The position numbers were made by a program, and so were the translations under genes. Shown here one piece after another: positions 8,575-17,025 of a stretch of DNA of 64,000 nt; position 1 is the stretch's first letter, and every line of letters starts with the position of its first letter. Where the stretch lies: the NCBI RefSeq assembly GCF_026163565.1, contig NZ_JAPDKN010000002.1, positions 1 through 64,000 on the forward strand. The letters are read 5' to 3'. Below the pieces are notes generated by a model. The model was not told the DNA's origin. It worked only from the letters and a program-made list of their open reading frames with translations, and did no database searches. This DNA is from Chryseobacterium sp. YIM B08800. Its GTDB lineage: Bacteria; Bacteroidota; Bacteroidia; Flavobacteriales; Weeksellaceae.

Positions 8575-9156
8575 TTATCCGTGTATAGTTTCTTTGTTTC
8601 CGTAAGATTTTATGATGCTTGCTTCATATTCCAGCCATTCTTCCCATCTTTTGTTCACTTTTTCAGGGTCACCAAGCTGTCTTGCAAAACCAATAAATGT
8701 TGTGTAATGATTGGCTTCAGAGATCATTAATTCTTTATAGAAAGTTTTTAGTTCTTCGTCTTTTATATTTTCTGTTAAAACTTTAAACCTTTCACAACTT
8801 CTCGCTTCAATCATTGCCGCAAAAAGCATTTTATCAACAATTAAAGTATCTCTGTGACCTCCTTTTTGAATGAAATTGACCAATTCGTTGACGTAATCAT
8901 CTTTTCTTGTACGCCCAAAAGTGTAACCTCGTTTTGTAATGATCTCAAGAACCTGTCCGAAATGTTCCAGCTCTTCTTGTGCAATTGCCAAAAGTTCCTT
9001 CACGATATCCGGACGTTCCGGAAGCATTGTAATCAGTCCGATTGCATTGGTAGCGGCTTTTTGTTCGCACCACGCATGATCGGTTAAAATTTCTTGAATG
9101 TTATCCTCCGCAATATTTGCCCACCTTGGATCGGTAGGAAGTTTCAACTTAAACAT
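8575..9156 (-). CDS. miaE: tRNA 2-methylthio-N6-isopentenyladenosine-37 hydroxylase (MiaE)
   Basis: A 193-residue ferritin-like diiron monooxygenase. Carboxylate/histidine ligand motifs appear in order on four helices: CEQKAA (about residue 30), EELEHF (about 61-66), EARSCERF (about 115) and EANHY (about 150). MiaE hydroxylates the isopentenyl side chain of ms2i6A37 in tRNAs reading UNN codons, an oxygen-dependent step after MiaA and MiaB. It shares an operon with a DUF502 membrane protein, whose link to tRNA modification is not obvious. Confidence 0.92.
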   Translation of the reverse strand: MFKLKLPTDPRWANIAEDNIQEILTDHAWCEQKAATNAIGLITMLPERPDIVKELLAIAQEELEHFGQVLEIITKRGYTFGRTRKDDYVNELVNFIQKGGHRDTLIVDKMLFAAMIEARSCERFKVLTENIKDEELKTFYKELMISEANHYTTFIGFARQLGDPEKVNKRWEEWLEYEASIIKSYGNKETIHG

Positions 9157-9230
9157 AATTTAAAAATTTCTGTAAATTTAAAATAAATTGCGATAAGAAT
9201 TATCGTTTTGTTTCAAATTCGATAGCAGAT

Positions 9231-10325
9231 TTAGTTTTGAGAAGCTGTTTTCTTTCTTAAAAATTCTAAAATCTTCCAGCCAAAATCATCAAATTTCTTC
9301 AAACCAGCCGCAATTATGAATGCTAAAGCAACATTTATAATGTAAATAATGACCATTAAAACCCACCAAGGCATCAATTCTTTCATCGGAACGACCAGAA
9401 AATAAACCAATGATGAACTGATTCCCTGACCGAAATAAAAGAAGATTGCGTTTTTACCAATATGAGTTACAAAATTTTCTTTGGTTATCTTTAATCTGTT
9501 GTACAAAACAAACAAAGTCGTCAGTGAAAATAAAGTCCAGATAATATATGGCGTTTGCGGCGGAAATTTTTGCTTATTGATTTTAAAAAATATTTCGTTT
9601 CCGAAGTACCAAAACATCCAAACTAAAGCTAATGCCACCAATCCGTAAAGAACGGGGATCATTTTTGTAGGAATTTTTTTGCCTCTCATTCTGTTTCCAA
9701 CAAGAAAAACAGTCATATAAAAAGCAACATATCCTACTTGCCCAGTTGGATAAATTTCCGGGAAAATATTAAATAATAAAGTTAAAGCAACACAAATTCC
9801 GATAAACCAATTCACATGTTTCGGAAAAAACTTTAAAATTAAAACTCCAAAAACCGTTAAAATAAAATAGACTTTGAGATACCAAAAACTTCCCATCACG
9901 ACAGGAAAAGTATCTGCATTTCTGTATTCGTGAAGGTACCAGTTTCCTAAATTCTGCCATTGCGGAGCTGTCGAAATACTGGTTGCCGAATATTTTGAGC
10001 CAAATGTAGAATAGAAACTTTGCAGCCATTCTAGCGAGAAAAAGGTGAGTCCGAATATTTTAAAGAAATAATCTAAAAAGAACAGCAACGTCACAAAAAG
10101 CATGTACGTAATCTGTAGTTTTAATAATCTATAAAACGTTTTCTCGATATTTGAACCTGAGGTAATTCCGCTTAAAGCATAAAAAATCGCAACATCAAAT
10201 ACCAGAGAAAACACCCGAATTTCCGGAATAATATAAAACTGTCCCGACCAAAACGCCGTGTGAATAAATATAATGGAAAGTGTGGCTAAACCTTTCGCAA
10301 AATCAATGTATAGATCTCTGTTCAT
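9231..10325 (-). CDS. Acyltransferase family 3 membrane protein
   Basis: A 364-residue polytopic protein with about ten hydrophobic segments. The N-terminus shows the acyltransferase-3 signature: a short charged start (MNRDLYIDFAKGLATL) followed by FIHTAFWSG with the catalytic-type histidine. Relatives (OatA, OafA, NodX) acetylate or succinylate extracytoplasmic sugars such as lipopolysaccharide, peptidoglycan or exopolysaccharide. The substrate cannot be read from the sequence and no glycan cluster is adjacent. Confidence 0.85.
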   Translation of the reverse strand: MNRDLYIDFAKGLATLSIIFIHTAFWSGQFYIIPEIRVFSLVFDVAIFYALSGITSGSNIEKTFYRLLKLQITYMLFVTLLFFLDYFFKIFGLTFFSLEWLQSFYSTFGSKYSATSISTAPQWQNLGNWYLHEYRNADTFPVVMGSFWYLKVYFILTVFGVLILKFFPKHVNWFIGICVALTLLFNIFPEIYPTGQVGYVAFYMTVFLVGNRMRGKKIPTKMIPVLYGLVALALVWMFWYFGNEIFFKINKQKFPPQTPYIIWTLFSLTTLFVLYNRLKITKENFVTHIGKNAIFFYFGQGISSSLVYFLVVPMKELMPWWVLMVIIYIINVALAFIIAAGLKKFDDFGWKILEFLRKKTASQN

Positions 10326-10385
10326 CTAAATGTGGAATATTTTTCAAAAGTAATTAAACTTTACGAATATTTTATATAAAGAAAA

Positions 10386-10411
10386 AGAGGTAAGAGCAAC
10401 GTCTTACCTCT
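10386..10411 (-). terminator. Terminator after the zinc peptidase gene
   Basis: AGAGGTAAGA-gcaacg-TCTTACCTCT, a perfect 10-bp stem, is followed on the minus strand by a T tract. It lies about 28 bases past the peptidase stop. Confidence 0.85.
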
Positions 10412-10438
10412 ATCATTAAAAGATATTAAAATAAATGC

Positions 10439-11323
10439 TTATTTAAGATTTTTAAATTCTTCCGCTGAAATTTCTCCTGACTGAATTTGTTTCAACTCAT
10501 CAAGATACTGGCTCATGTAAGCATCCAACTCAGGAAACTTTGAGTTTTTTGCCATTTTGTAAGTTCCGTTTAAAACTCCCTGATAATAATAAAAGAAATT
10601 GTAATCAAAATCTGCAGCAGAAAGGTCGTACTGCCCTAAAAGAAAGCCTAAACGCACTGCAGATCTTCTCTGAGGCGGCGTTCCGTGATGCCCTGCACTG
10701 GTTGTTTGATAATCGCCAATACTTTGGGCAAACTCATACGCTGCCGCAATCTGGGCAAATGATGTCTGGTTGTAACCATTGGGTCTTCTTAGATAATATC
10801 CAGCAAAACCATCTGCTTCCAGTTCGTTGGGTCTTGCAGTGGATTCACTTACAGACGGAAGTCCAAAAATATACTGCAACTGATGACCGTATTCATGAGC
10901 GAGAATCATTGCATTAACGATGTTTCCACCTTTGCTTTTTGCATCTGCATAAATTGCATAGCCATAGTAGATCTTTCCGGTAGAATACGAGATCGCATTA
11001 TACGTAGAATTTGGGCTAGACGGATCATTTACAAAACGTAATGTTGGATTACTTCTTCCCCATAAACTGGCAATTTTTGTCATCTGAGCATTCATAAAAC
11101 TCGTGTCTGTAGAATTGGGCAATGATGTTGTCAATACGGCATTTGAGCTCCAATACTGGTCAACATAATAGCAGATCTTTTCGAGTTCGCTTGGCTGCTC
11201 AGGTTTTAAATTTTCTGTTTGAGTTTCAGATACAGGTGTTTCCATTGTATCGTCGTTACATGCTGATAATGAGAATACAGCAAACGCTCCTGCTAGTAAG
11301 CAGAAATTAAAGTTTCTTTTCAT
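10439..11323 (-). CDS. Neutral zinc metallopeptidase-like lipoprotein
   Basis: A 294-residue exported lipoprotein whose signal ends in SLSAC at Cys22. After an acidic linker the catalytic part contains the zinc motif HEYGH at residues 143-147 and ELEADGFAGYY about 20 residues later, which supplies the third ligand. This matches the putative neutral zinc metallopeptidase family (YpfJ-like). The predicted location is the outer membrane or cell surface. Substrates are unknown. It has its own terminator and appears monocistronic. Confidence 0.85.
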   Translation of the reverse strand: MKRNFNFCLLAGAFAVFSLSACNDDTMETPVSETQTENLKPEQPSELEKICYYVDQYWSSNAVLTTSLPNSTDTSFMNAQMTKIASLWGRSNPTLRFVNDPSSPNSTYNAISYSTGKIYYGYAIYADAKSKGGNIVNAMILAHEYGHQLQYIFGLPSVSESTARPNELEADGFAGYYLRRPNGYNQTSFAQIAAAYEFAQSIGDYQTTSAGHHGTPPQRRSAVRLGFLLGQYDLSAADFDYNFFYYYQGVLNGTYKMAKNSKFPELDAYMSQYLDELKQIQSGEISAEEFKNLK

Positions 11324-11486
11324 ATTGAAATATTTTGGTGAAAGCGAAGATATACAATAATGTGAAATAATTCACTAATTCATACTGAAAAAAAACTATG
11401 CTATGCAGGTAAAAAATTATTTTTTGATGTTGGATTCTGATATGATTTAAAACTAATTATAAATAAAACAGAAGTAATTTAATTTC

Positions 11487-11494
11487 TATATTTG
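11487..11494 (+). promoter_or_regulatory. -7 box for the GLPGLI gene
   Basis: TATATTTG fits the TAnnTTTG consensus and lies 19 bp before the start codon. No TTG is found at the expected -33 spacing. Confidence 0.5.
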
Positions 11495-11513
11495 GAGAAT
11501 TAATCGCAAAAAT

Positions 11514-12407
11514 ATGAAGTTTATATACAGCCTTATTTTGGCAATATTTGCCGTTCTCAATTTATCTGCGCAGGGAAATCGTTTTATTTACGAATATCAA
11601 TTTAGAATTGATTCCACAAAAACAGACAGCCTGAAAAAGGAATTTGTGAACCTTGATATTTTCCCGACCAAATCTTACTTTTATGGACAGGCAAAATTTG
11701 CAAGTGATTCTATCACGAACAATTCTATTATTGAACAGAGAAAATCTACGCCGAATAGTTTAAGTTATTCTTCCACCACAGAAGAGTGGAATATTTCTTA
11801 TTTAATAGAAAAGTCATATCCGAGTTTTAAAACTACTTGGTTTACCAATATTGAGCAAACCAATATGATTGTAGAGGAAACTCCTGTTATAAAATGGCAG
11901 ATTCTTCCAGAAACACAAAAAATTGAAAACTACAATTGCCAAAAAGCGACAGCAAATTTTGGAGGTAGAATCTGGGAAGCCTGGTTTTCTAAAGACCTCC
12001 CTTTTCCGGATGGACCTTACAAGTTTCACGGTTTACCCGGTTTGATTGTGAAATTAGAAGATAAAACCAAATCGCATCAGTTTTTATTAAAAGGAAGTAA
12101 GAAACTCAAAGCTGAGGATCATTCTTGGGATTATATTTCAGCATTGGAAAAAGAGGCTAAGCATGAATTTGAGGGCGTAAAAGTAAATCCGGCTCAATAC
12201 AAAAAGTTATATCTGACTTACAAAAATGATCCTGCAAAAGATATTAAACTAGATTTAGCTAATCCCAATAATTCTATGACCGTAACTACTGGAGATGGCA
12301 AAAAAATAACCAATAATGCAGAAATTATAAAGTTCTTTGAAGAATCTATGGCTAAAAAATATAAATCAATTAATAATCAGCTGGAAATAAATCTACACAG
12401 AAAGTAG
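11514..12407 (+). CDS. GLPGLI family secreted protein
   Basis: A 297-residue protein with a clear signal peptide (MKFIYSLILAIFAVLNLSAQ). The family signature is fully present: AWFSKDLPFPDGPYKFHGLPGLI near residues 155-180, followed by VKLEDKTKSHQF. GLPGLI proteins are abundant in Bacteroidota, and some are encoded near TonB receptors, but their function is unknown. The C-terminus has no T9SS sorting domain, so periplasmic or outer-membrane association is inferred only. Confidence 0.9.
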   Translation: MKFIYSLILAIFAVLNLSAQGNRFIYEYQFRIDSTKTDSLKKEFVNLDIFPTKSYFYGQAKFASDSITNNSIIEQRKSTPNSLSYSSTTEEWNISYLIEKSYPSFKTTWFTNIEQTNMIVEETPVIKWQILPETQKIENYNCQKATANFGGRIWEAWFSKDLPFPDGPYKFHGLPGLIVKLEDKTKSHQFLLKGSKKLKAEDHSWDYISALEKEAKHEFEGVKVNPAQYKKLYLTYKNDPAKDIKLDLANPNNSMTVTTGDGKKITNNAEIIKFFEESMAKKYKSINNQLEINLHRK

Positions 12408-12426
12408 AAAATTTCTCAAAATCACA

Positions 12427-12456
12427 TTGTTACTACAAAAATAATCAGTACATTTG
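12427..12456 (+). promoter_or_regulatory. rplU-rpmA promoter
   Basis: TTG (12427-12429) and TACATTTG (12449-12456) are separated by 19 bases, an exact Bacteroidota vegetative promoter. It sits 30 bp upstream of the rplU start. Confidence 0.85.
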
Positions 12457-12486
12457 CACCTCGAATTAACTAAAAATTTATAGACA

Positions 12487-12867
12487 ATGTTTGCAATTGT
12501 AGAAATAGCAGGGCTTCAATACAAAGTTGAGCAAGACCAGAAGTTGTTTGTGAACCGTTTGAAAGGAGATAAAGGAGGAAAAGTATCTTTCGATAAGATC
12601 TTACTTACTGTAAACGGAGCAATCACTGTAGGCGCCCCAGCTGTAAGCGGTATCACTGTAGAGGCAGAGATCCTTGACCACGTAAAAGCTGATAAAGTAA
12701 TCATCTTCAAAAAGAAAAGAAGAAAAGGTTATGAAGTTAAAAACGGTCACAGACAATCTTTAACTCAAATCAAAATCACTGGTATTACAGGATTTGAAGG
12801 AAAAAAAGCAGAGAAGCCTGCTAAAAAAACAACTAAAAAAGCTGACGCTGCTGAAAGCGCAGAATAA
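12487..12867 (+). CDS. rplU: 50S ribosomal protein L21
   Basis: A 126-residue L21. The core begins MFAIVEIAGLQYKVEQ and has the conserved RNA-binding stretch IIFKKKRRKGYEVKNGHRQ near residues 75-95. A Lys/Ala-rich tail of about 20 residues (EKPAKKTTKKADAAESAE) extends it beyond the roughly 103 residues of the E. coli protein, as is common in Flavobacteriia. L21 binds 23S rRNA in the large subunit. It is transcribed with rpmA 28 bp downstream from a consensus promoter. Confidence 0.98.
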   Translation: MFAIVEIAGLQYKVEQDQKLFVNRLKGDKGGKVSFDKILLTVNGAITVGAPAVSGITVEAEILDHVKADKVIIFKKKRRKGYEVKNGHRQSLTQIKITGITGFEGKKAEKPAKKTTKKADAAESAE

Positions 12868-12895
12868 TTGTTAAACCAAAAAACCTTAGAATAAA

Positions 12896-13153
12896 ATGGC
12901 ACACAAGAAAGGAGTTGGTAGTTCCAAAAACGGTAGAGAATCTCATTCTAAAAGATTAGGTGTGAAGATTTTCGGTGGACAAGACGCTATTGCTGGTAAC
13001 ATTATTATCAGACAAAGAGGTACTCAACATCACCCAGGTGAAAACGTTGGTATGGGTAAAGATCACACTTTGCACGCTCTTGTTGACGGTAAAGTAGTTT
13101 TCAGAAAGAAAGCAAACAACAGATCATACGTATCTATTGAGCCAAACGCATAA
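12896..13153 (+). CDS. rpmA: 50S ribosomal protein L27
   Basis: An 85-residue L27 with the hallmark [20 protein letters not shown] start and [19 protein letters not shown] core. Its flexible N-terminus reaches the peptidyl transferase centre. The protein starts directly with MAHKK, so there is no cleavable N-terminal extension of the Firmicutes type. It ends shortly before a good intrinsic terminator. Confidence 0.98.
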   Translation: MAHKKGVGSSKNGRESHSKRLGVKIFGGQDAIAGNIIIRQRGTQHHPGENVGMGKDHTLHALVDGKVVFRKKANNRSYVSIEPNA

Positions 13154-13177
13154 TTAAATTAGCGTTTTATAAAAATA

Positions 13178-13209
13178 AAATCCTCAGCATTTTTGTTGAG
13201 GATTTTTTT
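13178..13209 (+). terminator. rplU-rpmA terminator
   Basis: AAATCCTCA-loop-TGAGGATTT, followed by TTTT, starts 25 bases past the rpmA stop. Confidence 0.88.
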
Positions 13210-13474
13210 ATGCTTAAATTTTTTCTGAAATTTCGTTTAAAGTTAATTTATAAACAAATTATTATCAAAATATTCTCTCGCAGATTATGGAGATAGAGCA
13301 GATTGATATGAATTATAAAGTTTTGTATAGTTTCCTAAACCAGAGAAGTTTCAAAATTTAAACACATGAGTCACATAAGGTGATTGAATACTTTACCGTA
13401 TAAAAAGAGCACATTAGAGAAATAAATTCTAATGAGGCATATGTGTTAAAAAGAATTGTGAGTCAAAAGAAGAA
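13210..13474. other. Intergenic region with no recognised feature
   Basis: About 265 bp between the rpmA terminator and the stop of the convergent DUF5686 gene. It is AT-rich. I see no convincing ORF, hairpin or promoter. Stretches such as cgcagattatggagatagag suggest degenerate repeat material, but nothing can be supported. Confidence 0.5.
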
Positions 13475-16003
13475 TTAAAACCCAAACTGGAAGCCAGCCT
13501 TAATCCCAAATTTTGAAACATCTGGTCTGTCTAGATAGTTTCCTCTCCAGTTGAAATCTACACGGAAAATCCTGATATTTCCAAAGCCAATATTTTCAAT
13601 CCCAAAGCCATATTCGTAATAAATTTGCTGGTCTGGAGCCGAGTATTTTAAATTGTCAACATTGATATTTTTTGAAGCATCACTTAATGATCCGTAAGCT
13701 CCTCTAATGAACGCAACTTCTCTTAACTTCAGTTTCTTAATTAAAGGGATAAAAGAAAGGATTTTACCGTTAAAATGGTGTTCTATATGAAGCGTAGAAT
13801 AGGTGTCTGCAACAAATTCATAATAATTTAACTGAGCAAAGGTATTCGGAACAATTCCATACGACTGGTTTCCAGGAATAATGTTCTGCAATGCCAAAGG
13901 AACAGTATCAAAGTTTTTCCCAGCTTCAAAATTAAGCAATGTTTTTCCCCAGCTTCCCAAAAGAATCGGTTTATAAAACATAAACTGCAATTTATTATAA
14001 TTAAAATCAGCATTAAATAAACCTTCAATACCTCTCGTGTATTTTAAAACAATGGTTGGAGCCAAAGTTCCATGCTCATATCGATCAACACCGGTCTGAG
14101 AAAAAGTAGCTCCCGGTCTTGCAATTAAACTAATCGTAACATGTGAATCATTGGTCGTTTTTCTTAGATCACCATTTCTGAAATACATCAAACTAAAACC
14201 CGCAGGATTAGCAGATTTAATGCTTTGCATCGTTCCGTCAACTCTTACCTGAAAGTTTTTCCAAGGTTCAATAGAAGTGAAAAAACTCGTTTGGTTTACC
14301 GAACTTAAAGAAGCATTTTCTCCTCTTGCAAAAACCGTTGAAGAAGCAAAAGAACGTGATAAAATTCCGTCTTCGGTCGTTAATTGCACTCCAAGTTGTG
14401 TAATATCTCTTTTTGTTCCTCCTCCAATCATAAAACGGTTGACTCTATTGAACATATATCGACCTTCTACCCCATATTTGAATTGCTGATCTTTAAAACC
14501 ATAGGCATTATAAAACTCAATTCTCCAAGGATCATTTTGAGTAAAATATGTTCTTGCTCCTAATCTTATTCTATCACCTTCCACTTCATTCTTCCCATAA
14601 ATAGATGTTATAGGACCCAAATCGATTCCTTTGGTAACATTATAATATCGAGAAGCAAGCGTTTCTGTAAGCTTAATAATTCTATTGAATTTTGGAGTCT
14701 GCTGTAATCGATCAAGCATTTCGTAAACTCCTTTTTCTTCTTTAGATAAAGAATCTGGTCTTGCGTTTACCCAAAAATCATCATCCTTGTCTACAAAGCG
14801 ATCGTCGTATTCTTCTTTTTTTCTTGTGAAAACGGTATCAGATAAAGGCTTATTAAAATCATAATCAGAATAATCTACAGATCTTTTGGCAATAACGCTT
14901 TTTGCCGTTTTCTTTTTAGAAAAAGGGGTCATTTCAATTTCAGTGACATATTTTTTAGGCAAAAATGTTTCGTCATCCGGATTATCATATTCTAATTCTG
15001 TAGAAATAGCGTTGATGAAATTGACATTAATCTTATTTGTCGACTTTAAAGTAGCTTCCAAAACCGCATAAGAATCGGTATCAATATAAAGATACCCCTG
15101 AAAAGCTAAAACTTCAGCTCTCCTCGGCTGATAACGTATTTTATATGCCTGTTCTCCTCTAATAGAGACCGTATCTGTTAAATTATAATCATAAGTGCTA
15201 AAACCGTCGCTTCCTACCGGACTAGGAAATCCTATATCGAAATAATTTAAAGTATTATCATAAATATTGATATCACGGTAAAGGTTTTTAGCTGTAATCG
15301 AAATCACTTGGTTATCCTGAAAACCCGAAGTTTTCTGAGCAACTAAAAGCTTTTTAGTTTTTTTATTGGGTTTGTTTTGTCCGAAATGATTGTAAATAGA
15401 TTCATTTAAGAAGATTGGCAATGCCATTTTTCCTCTTGCAGTAGAATCTGCATAATCAAAGATAAAATCTAATTTATTGAAGATTTTTTTGTGCATAAAG
15501 GCACTGTCGAGATTATTGGCGTCAAACTGAATCTTTTCGTATTCTTTGTAGGTATAAGTATCAAATTTATCCAGACCGTTATTTCTTTTACGCTTCCAGA
15601 CTTCCTGCATAATTCGGTATGCCGGATTTTCTTTTTTATTTTTAAATTTCGTTTTTTCGTTATGAATAACAACCTCTTCAATGCTGCTTACTTTCTCCGA
15701 AGACAGTTTGATAGTAAGATTAATGCTGTTATCAGGAGTAATTTCTACACTTTCTAAAGCATAGTTTTTTTTCTGAAACTTAAGTTTGTAAATAATACTG
15801 TCAGATTGCACAGTAAAATTTCCTGAAGTAGTTGTAAGAACAGGTGTATTACTGTCATTAATAAACACCTCAACACCACTAATCTCTTTATTGGTCTTAG
15901 AATCCAAGACTTTTCCGTTTGCCGAGTTTTGGGCATGAAAAAGACTGGCTATAAAAAGGGATATGTAAAGGAAACCGTATTTAAATTGATTGGTTGACAT
16001 CAT
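13475..16003 (-). CDS. DUF5686 family outer-membrane protein with carboxypeptidase-like regulatory domain
   Basis: About 842 residues. A signal peptide (YGFLYISLFIASLFHAQ) is followed by a CarboxypepD_reg-like beta-sandwich (NGKVLDSKTNKEISGVEVFI) and then the long DUF5686 region, whose C-terminal half has alternating strand patterns typical of a beta-barrel ending in aromatic FQFGF. Such proteins are common in Flavobacteriia and their function is unknown. The longest frame begins at a TTG at 16015; I prefer the tandem ATGs at 16003/16000, which directly precede the signal peptide. Confidence 0.85.
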   Translation of the reverse strand: MMSTNQFKYGFLYISLFIASLFHAQNSANGKVLDSKTNKEISGVEVFINDSNTPVLTTTSGNFTVQSDSIIYKLKFQKKNYALESVEITPDNSINLTIKLSSEKVSSIEEVVIHNEKTKFKNKKENPAYRIMQEVWKRKRNNGLDKFDTYTYKEYEKIQFDANNLDSAFMHKKIFNKLDFIFDYADSTARGKMALPIFLNESIYNHFGQNKPNKKTKKLLVAQKTSGFQDNQVISITAKNLYRDINIYDNTLNYFDIGFPSPVGSDGFSTYDYNLTDTVSIRGEQAYKIRYQPRRAEVLAFQGYLYIDTDSYAVLEATLKSTNKINVNFINAISTELEYDNPDDETFLPKKYVTEIEMTPFSKKKTAKSVIAKRSVDYSDYDFNKPLSDTVFTRKKEEYDDRFVDKDDDFWVNARPDSLSKEEKGVYEMLDRLQQTPKFNRIIKLTETLASRYYNVTKGIDLGPITSIYGKNEVEGDRIRLGARTYFTQNDPWRIEFYNAYGFKDQQFKYGVEGRYMFNRVNRFMIGGGTKRDITQLGVQLTTEDGILSRSFASSTVFARGENASLSSVNQTSFFTSIEPWKNFQVRVDGTMQSIKSANPAGFSLMYFRNGDLRKTTNDSHVTISLIARPGATFSQTGVDRYEHGTLAPTIVLKYTRGIEGLFNADFNYNKLQFMFYKPILLGSWGKTLLNFEAGKNFDTVPLALQNIIPGNQSYGIVPNTFAQLNYYEFVADTYSTLHIEHHFNGKILSFIPLIKKLKLREVAFIRGAYGSLSDASKNINVDNLKYSAPDQQIYYEYGFGIENIGFGNIRIFRVDFNWRGNYLDRPDVSKFGIKAGFQFGF

Positions 16004-16204
16004 TCGTATCTTCAAGCAAATTAGCTAAACAAAAACTATGCTGTTTTATTATTAAAATTTAAAAGTTTTTTAAAGATCTTTATATTTATCTCCAAACTTG
16101 CAAATGTAACGAAAATAAAGCTATGAATATTGTACCTATAGAAAGCTAAAACCCAATATCTAATAAAAAAACTGAAGTTATATTGGGAGAATAAATAAAA
16201 TAAA

Positions 16205-16230
16205 AAAGACCTACATTTCTGTAAGTCTTT
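16205..16230 (-). terminator. Terminator of the decayed tRNA-Asn copy
   Basis: On the minus strand AAAGACTTACA-GAAA-TGTAGGTCTTT forms an 11-bp stem with one G-U pair and a GAAA tetraloop, then T residues. The stem-loop core is identical to that at 16842-16867, so this terminator was duplicated along with the tRNA. Confidence 0.8.
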
Positions 16231-16233
16231 TTG

Positions 16234-16310
16234 CTCCTCCTGCTGGTTCCGCAACCGCAAAAACCCTTCTGATTAATCCCGAAGTTTCGGGACTCTAACC
16301 AACTGAGCTA
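16234..16310 (-). pseudogene. Degenerate tRNA-Asn copy
   Basis: On the minus strand the D-arm TTAGCTCAGTTGGTTAGAG (19 bases) and the 3' end CCAGCAGGAGGAGC are identical to the intact tRNA-Asn genes nearby. The 5' acceptor strand TCCTCC is missing, the anticodon arm is replaced by the palindrome TCCCGAA-ac-TTCGGGA, and the T-arm is rearranged. It cannot fold as a tRNA. Its D-arm doubles as the 3' coding end of the adjacent GIY-YIG reading frame. Confidence 0.8.
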
Positions 16311-16580
16311 AAATCCAAGACAGTTCGTAATTTTCATCACATAATTTTTCCAAAAGTTTTCGGGATTTTTGTTTTTTAATATATTGTTCAATAGTAATAG
16401 CGATAGTTTTATCATCTGAAACCTCAAAAAGCGCAACTATTTTCCATGGCGAAATTTTCGAGTAAATGTATTAAAGTTTTCCTGCTGATTATGTTTTAAA
16501 AGTCTCTCTTTCGGAAATTGCGAATATCCGATGTAGTATTTATCTGCTGACTCAGAAAACAAAATATAAATATAATACAT
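16273..16580 (-). pseudogene. GIY-YIG nuclease gene, frameshifted, ending inside the tRNA-like sequence
   Basis: Reading from the ATG at 16580 gives MYYIYILFSESADKYYIGYS, the GIY-YIG catalytic motif in its YIY/YIG form, then RLLKHN. The frame stops after FRHGK at about 16440. Shifting by one base at the spot where relatives read RPWK restores a continuous frame: WKIVALFEVSDDKTIAITIEQ..., QKSRKLLEKL, then ELSWILAQLVRVPKLRD and a stop. The restored protein would be about 102 residues, the normal size of small stand-alone GIY-YIG (YhbQ/UvrC-like) proteins. The tail ILAQLVRV is encoded by the D-arm of the decayed tRNA-Asn. A one-base deletion or a sequencing error would explain the break. Confidence 0.85.
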
Positions 16581-16612
16581 AAAAAAAGTCGCAATCTAAA
16601 TGACTACGACTT
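16581..16612 (-). terminator. Terminator of tRNA-Asn copy 1
   Basis: On the minus strand AAGTCG-loop-CGACTT followed by seven T starts right after the tRNA 3' end. It differs from the GAAA-loop terminators of the other two copies. Confidence 0.65.
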
Positions 16613-16613
16613 G

Positions 16614-16687
16614 CTCCTCCTGCTGGGCTCGAACCAGCGACCCTCTGATTAACAGTCAGATGCTCTAACCAACTGAGCTAAGGAGGA
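16614..16687 (-). tRNA. tRNA-Asn (GTT), copy 1
   Basis: A 74-nt cloverleaf on the minus strand. The acceptor stem TCCTCCT pairs with AGGAGGA; D-arm AGCTCAGTTGGTTAGAGC, anticodon loop CTGTTAA giving GTT, and T-arm GGTTCGAGCC are all intact. The discriminator is G. CCA is not encoded. Confidence 0.97.
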
Positions 16688-16841
16688 ATGTTCCTCTTTT
16701 AAGGTGGTGCAAAGATAATATGAAAAATAATAGTAAGCAAATATTTTTTATCCAAAATTACAGGAAACCTGCTATCAGATTATTTTTCAGGAATTTAAAT
16801 TTTAAATTTTATTTCAGAACAGAAAAGTATTAAACAAAAAA

Positions 16842-16867
16842 AAAGACCTACATTTCTGTAAGTCTTT
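16842..16867 (-). terminator. Terminator of tRNA-Asn copy 2
   Basis: It has the same 11-bp stem and GAAA tetraloop as the hairpin at 16205-16230, followed by a T run on the minus strand. Confidence 0.85.
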
Positions 16868-16871
16868 TTTG

Positions 16872-16945
16872 CTCCTCCTGCTGGGCTCGAACCAGCGACC
16901 CTCTGATTAACAGTCAGATGCTCTAACCAACTGAGCTAAGGAGGA
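16872..16945 (-). tRNA. tRNA-Asn (GTT), copy 2
   Basis: Identical to copy 1 over its 74 nt, with anticodon GTT and no encoded CCA. It is the 5'-most copy on the minus strand and has its own GAAA-loop terminator. A similar GAAtG(T)CCT leader flanks both intact copies, so the repeat unit includes flanking DNA. Confidence 0.97.
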
Positions 16946-17025
16946 ATGTCCTTATTTTTAAGTGGTGCAAATATAGGACGGATATTTATACCACGCAAGT
17001 TTTTTATTTATTTTTTTAAATAATT

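Noticed and set aside
16036..16260. 74-residue minus-strand frame beside the tRNA remnant
   Set aside because: It starts inside the decayed tRNA, reads through its terminator and has no recognisable protein character.
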